From contig JABFWC010000123.1 of NCBI GenBank assembly GCA_013362385.1, positions 1 through 5,731 on the forward strand: a stretch of DNA of 5,731 bases, written 5' to 3'. This document shows, piece by piece, positions 1 to 5,731 of this stretch (positions within the stretch are counted from its first letter, which is position 1; every line of letters starts with the position of its first letter). This DNA is from Pseudarthrobacter sp. (lineage in GTDB: Bacteria; Actinomycetota; Actinomycetes; Actinomycetales; Micrococcaceae). Both the position numbers and the translations under genes were made by a program. The notes under the pieces were generated by a model. The model was not told the origin of the DNA and searched no databases. It was given only the letters and a program-made list of their open reading frames with translations.

Positions 1-1962
1 GGCGCCCCAGAACAGCCACGGGTTGTTCTTTTTCTGGTCAGCGTCCAGTGCGTCGGGCGAGGAGTCCGGCGGCAGGTCCGCGGGCTCCTGCGGCGGGGGC
101 GGCGGCTGCAGCACCTGCGGCTTGGGCTTGGACTTGTTTTCCGGGTCCGGCGGGATGGGAATGTTGTCCTTGGGCGGCGTCGGGTCGAAGCTGACCCAGC
201 CGACGCGTTCGAAGGCCACCTCCACCCAGGCGTGGACGTCCTTTCCGGTGATCTTCACCTCCCCGGCGCCGTTTTCGGGGCTGGTGGGCTCCGGGTAGAA
301 ACCCATCACCACCCGGGACGGGATGCCCAGGTGCCGGAGCATCAGGGACATGGCAACGGCGTACTGTTCGTCGTCGCCGAGCATCTGCTTTGCGGTCAGC
401 AGGTTCCGGATCCGTGCGGAACCGTGGCCTGAGACGCTGGGCAGCTGCCCTTCGCTCACGAGCCCGTTGCTGAAGGCGCCGGTCTTCTGGAAGTGGGCCT
501 CGATCTGGCGCACCCGGTCGATGGACGTGGGCGCGTCGGCGGACAGGTCGTTGGCCTGGGAGCCGACCACCGGCGGCACCTCGAGGGGATCGGGCAGGGA
601 GACTTTCGCGAAGTCGTACTGTGTCAGCTGGCCGTGTTCGAGCTTGACGGGGTCTGACACCTGGACGCTGTAGGAATCGCCGCGTGCCAGTCCGTTGGTG
701 GTCACGGCGGTGTCCGTGCCCGGGTTGAAGTAGAGGCCGGCGGCCGCGCCGGAACCACCCTGGTCAAAGCTGATGCCGGTGGTCTTGCGTCCGCCCGGCA
801 CGAAGAAGCCCTGGTAGTCCTCGATGCTGATGCTGATTGAGTAATCGTTGGTAGGCACTACCCCGGAAGTGTCCGCGAGCGTGTTGATGGACTTGGCGTC
901 CCCCACCTTGCTGAAGTTGCCCGAGCCGTTGGGGTCCATGTTGTAGTTGGTGCCGTTGAAGGCATCCAGGGCGCCGAGCCGCACCCGGCCGTCCCGTGGC
1001 AGGCCCTTGACCACGAACAGCGTGTCGTCCTTCTTGTCCTTCACATAAGTCCTGAAGCTGGCCAGGGGCGTGATGTAGTCCTTGGGATCGAACGGCGGGA
1101 CCACTACGTTCCGGAGGACCTTCCGTTCGTCGCCGGCGCTCACCAGCGGGGCGGCCACCGCCGTGATTCCCACGCTGGCCGCGATCACCCCTGCAGCCAG
1201 GCCGAGCCGGCGGATCCTGGCACGGCGTGCTGTGGCGCTGTCCGTCTGCGGGTTGTTGACCGAGACCCGCTTGGTGTTGTTGCGGCGCAGGACGTCGCGC
1301 CGGAAAGTGGCCCAGGCGATGCCCAGGACCGTCAGGCCGATCCCCCGCTCCAGGGTCAGGAACGCGGCGTTGGTGCTGAAGGCGATCCCGGTGACGAACA
1401 GGACCAGGACCGGCATGAGCGGCAGGCAGGGGCTCCTGGCCCGCCAAGTCAGGACCGCTGCCACCAGCGCCATGGCCAGGCAGCTGAGGAAGGGAACGAT
1501 GAGGACGCCGCCCGCGGTTCCCACCGGGACCCCCACGGTGAGCATGTCCTTCCAGGCGAACACGATGCCCAGCAGAAGGGTCCGGAGTGATTCCAGGCTG
1601 GGCACGAAGCCGGCGATCGCGACGTCAGGGACCGCAAGCCAGGTTCCCATGACCAGGTAGGCGCCGAGGGCCAGGGCGGTGGTGATCAGCAGGCCCAGGC
1701 GCAGGTGGGCGTTGGCCGCACCGATCCCCAGGCCCAGGATGATGCCGCCAAAGCCGGAGAGCAGGTAGTACGGGTCGCCGCCGAAGCTCAGGCCGAAGCC
1801 GAGCAGGCCGAGCCCCAGCAGGATGACCAGGGCCCCGGCGTCGAGCAGGAAGTGCCACAGGGGCTGTCCGTCGGCGAAGGCGGATTCCCGGTGGCCGGCT
1901 TTGCGACCCGTGCGGGTCCGCGAGGACTGCCGGTGCGGGGATGTGCCCGGTGCGGTGCTCAT
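1..1962 (-). CDS. TgpA-like membrane protein with degenerate transglutaminase core (3' end missing)
   Basis: Reads open from ATG at 1962 to the window edge: 654 residues, no stop. Residues 1-35 are a basic, Ser-rich cytoplasmic leader. Roughly seven or eight hydrophobic segments follow, near 36-59, 66-84, 88-111, 126-172 (probably two), 178-196, 205-220 and 253-275. The stretch AWKDMLTVGVPVGTAGG (136-152) resembles the TgpA N-terminal (DUF3488) family. Residues 276-600 should face outward. The transglutaminase-like core spans about 480-600: GDDEQYAVAM (529-538), GIPSRVVMGF (546-555), DVHAWVEV (575-582) and GWVSFDPTP (588-596). His577 and Asp593 fit the triad, but Asp531 sits at the Cys position, and the only cysteines, 161 and 179, are in membrane segments. 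A Pro-rich linker (595-635, with five prolines at 620-624) leads to NPWLFWGA, probably the start of a last membrane helix. The start is supported by AGAAAGG 7 bases upstream and by ATGA overlap with the DUF58 gene. Family call is firm; enzymatic activity is doubtful. Confidence 0.9.
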   Translation of the reverse strand, partial: MSTAPGTSPHRQSSRTRTGRKAGHRESAFADGQPLWHFLLDAGALVILLGLGLLGFGLSFGGDPYYLLSGFGGIILGLGIGAANAHLRLGLLITTALALGAYLVMGTWLAVPDVAIAGFVPSLESLRTLLLGIVFAWKDMLTVGVPVGTAGGVLIVPFLSCLAMALVAAVLTWRARSPCLPLMPVLVLFVTGIAFSTNAAFLTLERGIGLTVLGIAWATFRRDVLRRNNTKRVSVNNPQTDSATARRARIRRLGLAAGVIAASVGITAVAAPLVSAGDERKVLRNVVVPPFDPKDYITPLASFRTYVKDKKDDTLFVVKGLPRDGRVRLGALDAFNGTNYNMDPNGSGNFSKVGDAKSINTLADTSGVVPTNDYSISISIEDYQGFFVPGGRKTTGISFDQGGSGAAAGLYFNPGTDTAVTTNGLARGDSYSVQVSDPVKLEHGQLTQYDFAKVSLPDPLEVPPVVGSQANDLSADAPTSIDRVRQIEAHFQKTGAFSNGLVSEGQLPSVSGHGSARIRNLLTAKQMLGDDEQYAVAMSLMLRHLGIPSRVVMGFYPEPTSPENGAGEVKITGKDVHAWVEVAFERVGWVSFDPTPPKDNIPIPPDPENKSKPKPQVLQPPPPPQEPADLPPDSSPDALDADQKKNNPWLFWGA

Positions 1963-4900
1963 GCGGCCGCCTTTCTTAGCACGATGGCCAGGTCGTTCAG
2001 GTCACCGAGCGTGAGGACTGTCAGGTCCGCGATGTTAGCTCGCGTGGGCGCTGCGCCGGCTTCCACCCGGACCGCCAGGCTGCGCACGCCGGGCAGGACG
2101 GAGGCGGCCGCGGAGCGGAGCTGGGTGGCGGTGACGTTGCTTCCCACCACGAAGAACACCACGGAGGCGTTGGGGACGGTGTCGGCCAGCGTCCGGGCCA
2201 GGTCGACGGCGGTGCGGCGCATGGGTGCCCCGACGATCCTGGTCATGTCGTCGAGCATGTTGCGGCCGGTTTCGCAGCGCAGCGGCCCTTTCTGGGTGAG
2301 GACGTCGAGTTCGCGCTGCTCGCGGATGGCCTGCCGGCCGATGGAGGCGGCCACGGAGATGGCCATTTCGAATTCGGTTTCGGAGGCGTACTCCTCCGTG
2401 TTGATGGACAGCGAGATGGCCAGGTGGGCGCGGCGGGTTTCCTCGAACTGGCGCACCATCAGCTTGTTGGTGCGTGCCGTCGTCTTCCAGTGGATGTGCC
2501 TGCGGTCATCGCCGGGAACGTAGTCGCGCAGGGCGTGGAAGGAGACATCGGCGCTGGACAGGTCGGTGGTGGGCATGCCTTCCAGGTCCCGGATGAAACC
2601 CGCCGCCGATCCGCCCAGGGCAACGGTGCGGGGATGGACGAAGAGGTCCTCGGGCTCGGTCCAGAGGACCTGGCGGCGCAGCAGGTGCAGCGGGTCGGCG
2701 CGGACGGAGCGCACCGGGCCCACCACGATGACGGCGCGCCGCGCGGTGGGGATGGTGAAAAGGTCCTCATGGACCTGGCCGGGCTTCATCCGCGGCAGGT
2801 GGAACACGGCGGTGGCGCCGCCCACCGGCAGTTCCAGGGCCGCGGGCAGCAGCGGGCGCGCCGACGTGTTGGACACGGCGATGCTGCCGACGGCGCTGTC
2901 CCCCACTGCCACCCGGGTCCGGGCGAGGTCCAGCATCACGCCATAGGACGAGCGGCCCAGGATGAAGGCGACCGCGATGACGAACATGGCGAACGCCGCG
3001 ATGGCTGCGGCCTTGGCTTCCTGCCATCCAAAGGCCTGCCCGGTTGACCAGAGCAGGAGGGCGGCGGCAAGGACGGACCAGCCCAGGATGCTTACCACCG
3101 ACAGCACGGGCCAGGCGTACCTGAGCCAGGCGTCCCTGACGCCGCGCCACGCGGGCGCGAGGGCCAGGGCGGCCGTGTTGCTGGCCTCGGCCCACACCGC
3201 TGCCGGGTGCAGGCGGGTGGGGCGGCCGTTCCGGTGGAAGAGTTGCTGGAGCCGCTCCGCGAGCCGGGTCAGCGGGGTACCGCTGGACGTGCCGTCGGAC
3301 ATAGGGGGTGCCTTCGTTGTTGTTGCGCTGGAATGGAGTGTGCCGTGCGGGCCGTGCCCGGCGGGTCAGGCGTTGGTGCGCTGCTGCGGGGCGGCGACGG
3401 CGGCCAGGATCCTGGTCAGCACCGCCTCGGCGGTGGCGCCGGAGAATTCAGCCTCGGGGTCCATGACGAACCGGTGGGTCCACACCACTGGTGCCAGTTC
3501 CTTGACGTCGTCGGGCAGGACGAAGTTCCGTCCCTGCGATGCTGCCCAGACCTTGGTGGCGCGGACCATGGCCAGGGCACCGCGGACGGAGACGCCGAGC
3601 CGGGTTTCCGGGGCGTTCCGGGTCTCTTCGCACAGCCGGGAGATATATTCCAGCACCGCGGTGTCCACGTGCGCGGTTGCGGCGAGGTCCGCCATGTCGG
3701 CCACCGCCTGGGTGGTGATGACGGCGCTCAGTTCCCTGGAACGGTCCTTGAGGTTGGATCCGCCAAGGAGCCGGACGGTGGACGCGTGGTCCGGGTATCC
3801 GATGGAGGTCTTGATCAGGAAGCGGTCAAGCTGGGCTTCGGGGAGGCGGTAGGTGCCGGCCTGCTCGATGGGGTTCTGGGTGGCCATCACCATGAACGGC
3901 CGGCCGGCGGAGTAGGTGACACCGTCCACCGTGACGCGGGATTCCTCCATGACCTCCAGCAGCGCGGACTGGGTCTTCGGCGAGGCGCGGTTGATCTCGT
4001 CAGCCAGGACGATGTTGTTGAAGATCGGCCCCTTGTGGAACTCGAACTTCTGCGTCTTCTGGTCGTAGATCGTCACGCCGGTCACGTCGGAGGGAAGCAG
4101 GTCCGGAGTGAACTGGATGCGGTTGTTGGAGCCCTGGACGGTCGCCGCCAGGGCCCGGGCCAGGGAGGTCTTTCCGGTGCCGGGCGCGTCCTCGAACAGG
4201 ACGTGGCCTTCGGCCAGCATGGCCGTGAAGGTCAGCCGGATGACGTGCTCCTTGCCCAGCACCGCCTGGCCGACGTTGGCAACCAGCTTTTCGAATGTGT
4301 CGGCAAACCACTCGGCCTGCTCGATGGTCATGGTCATGAAAGTCGTTTCCTTCTGTGTGGTCAGGTTGTCCGCGGACAAGTTGCTGGTGGTCGGTTTAGC
4401 GGTTGGGCATCCCGGCGGGCGGGTTGCAGCCCACGTTTGAGGTGTCGCAGCGGAGCCAGTTGCCTGAGGCCATGCCTGAGTTCAGGTGGTACCAGATACC
4501 GCTGGGGTTGTTGGAGGTCTTGTACCAGACCTGGTAGCGGTCAGCCGTGGACGGGGCATTGGCGTCCAGCCACTTGCCTCCGCCGACGCAGGACGACGGG
4601 TTCCCGTCCCGGAAACTGTCGGTTCCGTATCCGGGTTCCGTGCAACTGCGCACCGGGCTGGCCGTGACGTTCCAGTCCGTGGGCGGCGGCGGGGTGGGGT
4701 CCGCGCCGGACTTGGCGGTGGCGGAGCCAATGGCACCATCCACAACCGTCACGGCCCGGACCCGGAGCTGCCGGCTTTGATTCCAGCCGCCCGCGTCGCG
4801 GTCATAGCGGTTGGCGGTACCAACGTTGATCCAGCCGCCGCCTTCATAGCTGACCTCGTAATGGTTCAGCGGGCGGCCGTTGGTGGCGGGGTCGTTCCAG

Positions 4901-5731
4901 GTCCAGTGCACCTGGCCGTCGCCCTTTGCCGAGGTGGTGCCGTTGACGTTCGGGGCGTTGGCAGGCCCGTACGGGTTGCCGCTCCCGATGGCGCTGGCGT
5001 CACCGGAGACGTTGTTCTTGGTGGACGTCGCGATGATGGTCACGGTGATGTCCCGGCCGTTGGTCATGCCGCCGATGGTTCCGCCGCCGGCCGCGATGGG
5101 CCCGCTCCGGCCGTCGGCGTTGTAGGAGTAGACGATTTCACTGGCGGTGGACCCGTTGCGCTGGGCCTCCGTGAGTGGCGTGAACGTCACCTTGAGCTGC
5201 CCGCTGGTGCCGGTGGGCGCCACGCTTCCGCTGCTCACCATGCCGGGCTTGCCCACGGCGCGGATCGCCGTCGACTGTGCACTGGTGGCACTCGTGCCGG
5301 CCTTGTTCGTGGCGGACACCGTGAAGGTGTAGTTCGTCTCCGAGTTGTCCACGGTGACGTTCTGCGAGGTTCCGGCGACCTGCTGGCTTGCCACGACGGC
5401 ACCGCCGCGGAGGGTTGTGAGGGTATAGGCGGAAATTGCGTCGCCGTTGTTGTTGGGCGCGGCCCAGGTGACCTTCAGCTGGCTTTGCGATCCCACGGAC
5501 GCCGCCTGCGACGCCGAAGGGGCAGTCGGCGTCGCGGGGACACCGGCCGGCACTTCGGCGGCCGAGTACGGGCTCCACTCGGACGGTTCCTTGGCGTCGT
5601 TCCGGGCCAGGACCCGCACCTTGTAGGACACGCCGTTCTGCAGGCCCTTCCAGACGTAGCTGACAGAGGTCAGCCCCTGAATCTGGGCGTTCTGGCCGGC
5701 GGGCGCGGGTGAAATTTCCAGGTCGTAGGAC

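Overview
The window reads as a high-GC actinobacterial chromosome. Third codon positions are almost all G or C, and the protein families fit Micrococcaceae (Arthrobacter or Pseudarthrobacter type). The genus is inferred from sequence style and gene order, not shown directly. All four genes lie on the minus strand, so transcription runs from right to left. The window is almost entirely coding, with two gaps of about 60 bases and one 4-base gene overlap. I see no RNA genes, mobile elements or CRISPR arrays, and no convincing promoter or terminator.

In transcription order: (1) positions 5731 to 4396 hold the 3' end of a large surface protein made of fibronectin type III-like repeats, closed by a four-cysteine module; its 5' end is outside the window. 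(2) Positions 4337 to 3366 hold a complete MoxR-family AAA+ ATPase. (3) Positions 3302 to 1959 hold a complete membrane-anchored DUF58 protein. (4) Positions 1962 to 1 hold a TgpA-like multi-pass membrane protein with an extracytoplasmic transglutaminase-like domain. This frame stays open to the left edge, so its C-terminus is missing.

The order fn3, MoxR ATPase, DUF58, transglutaminase-like protein matches the cluster described in bifidobacteria as PFNA (protein kinase, FN3, AAA ATPase, DUF58, transglutaminase and a protein phosphatase). The likely theme is a cell-envelope system. A secreted or anchored FN3 scaffold and a membrane protein with a large outer domain would work with a cytoplasmic MoxR chaperone-like ATPase and its DUF58 partner. 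A PP2C phosphatase, an FHA protein or a Ser/Thr kinase may lie just outside the window.

The most unusual feature is that the transglutaminase-like domain keeps the His and Asp of the catalytic triad but has Asp where the nucleophilic Cys belongs. No cysteine is present anywhere in the visible extracytoplasmic part, so it looks like a pseudo-enzyme.
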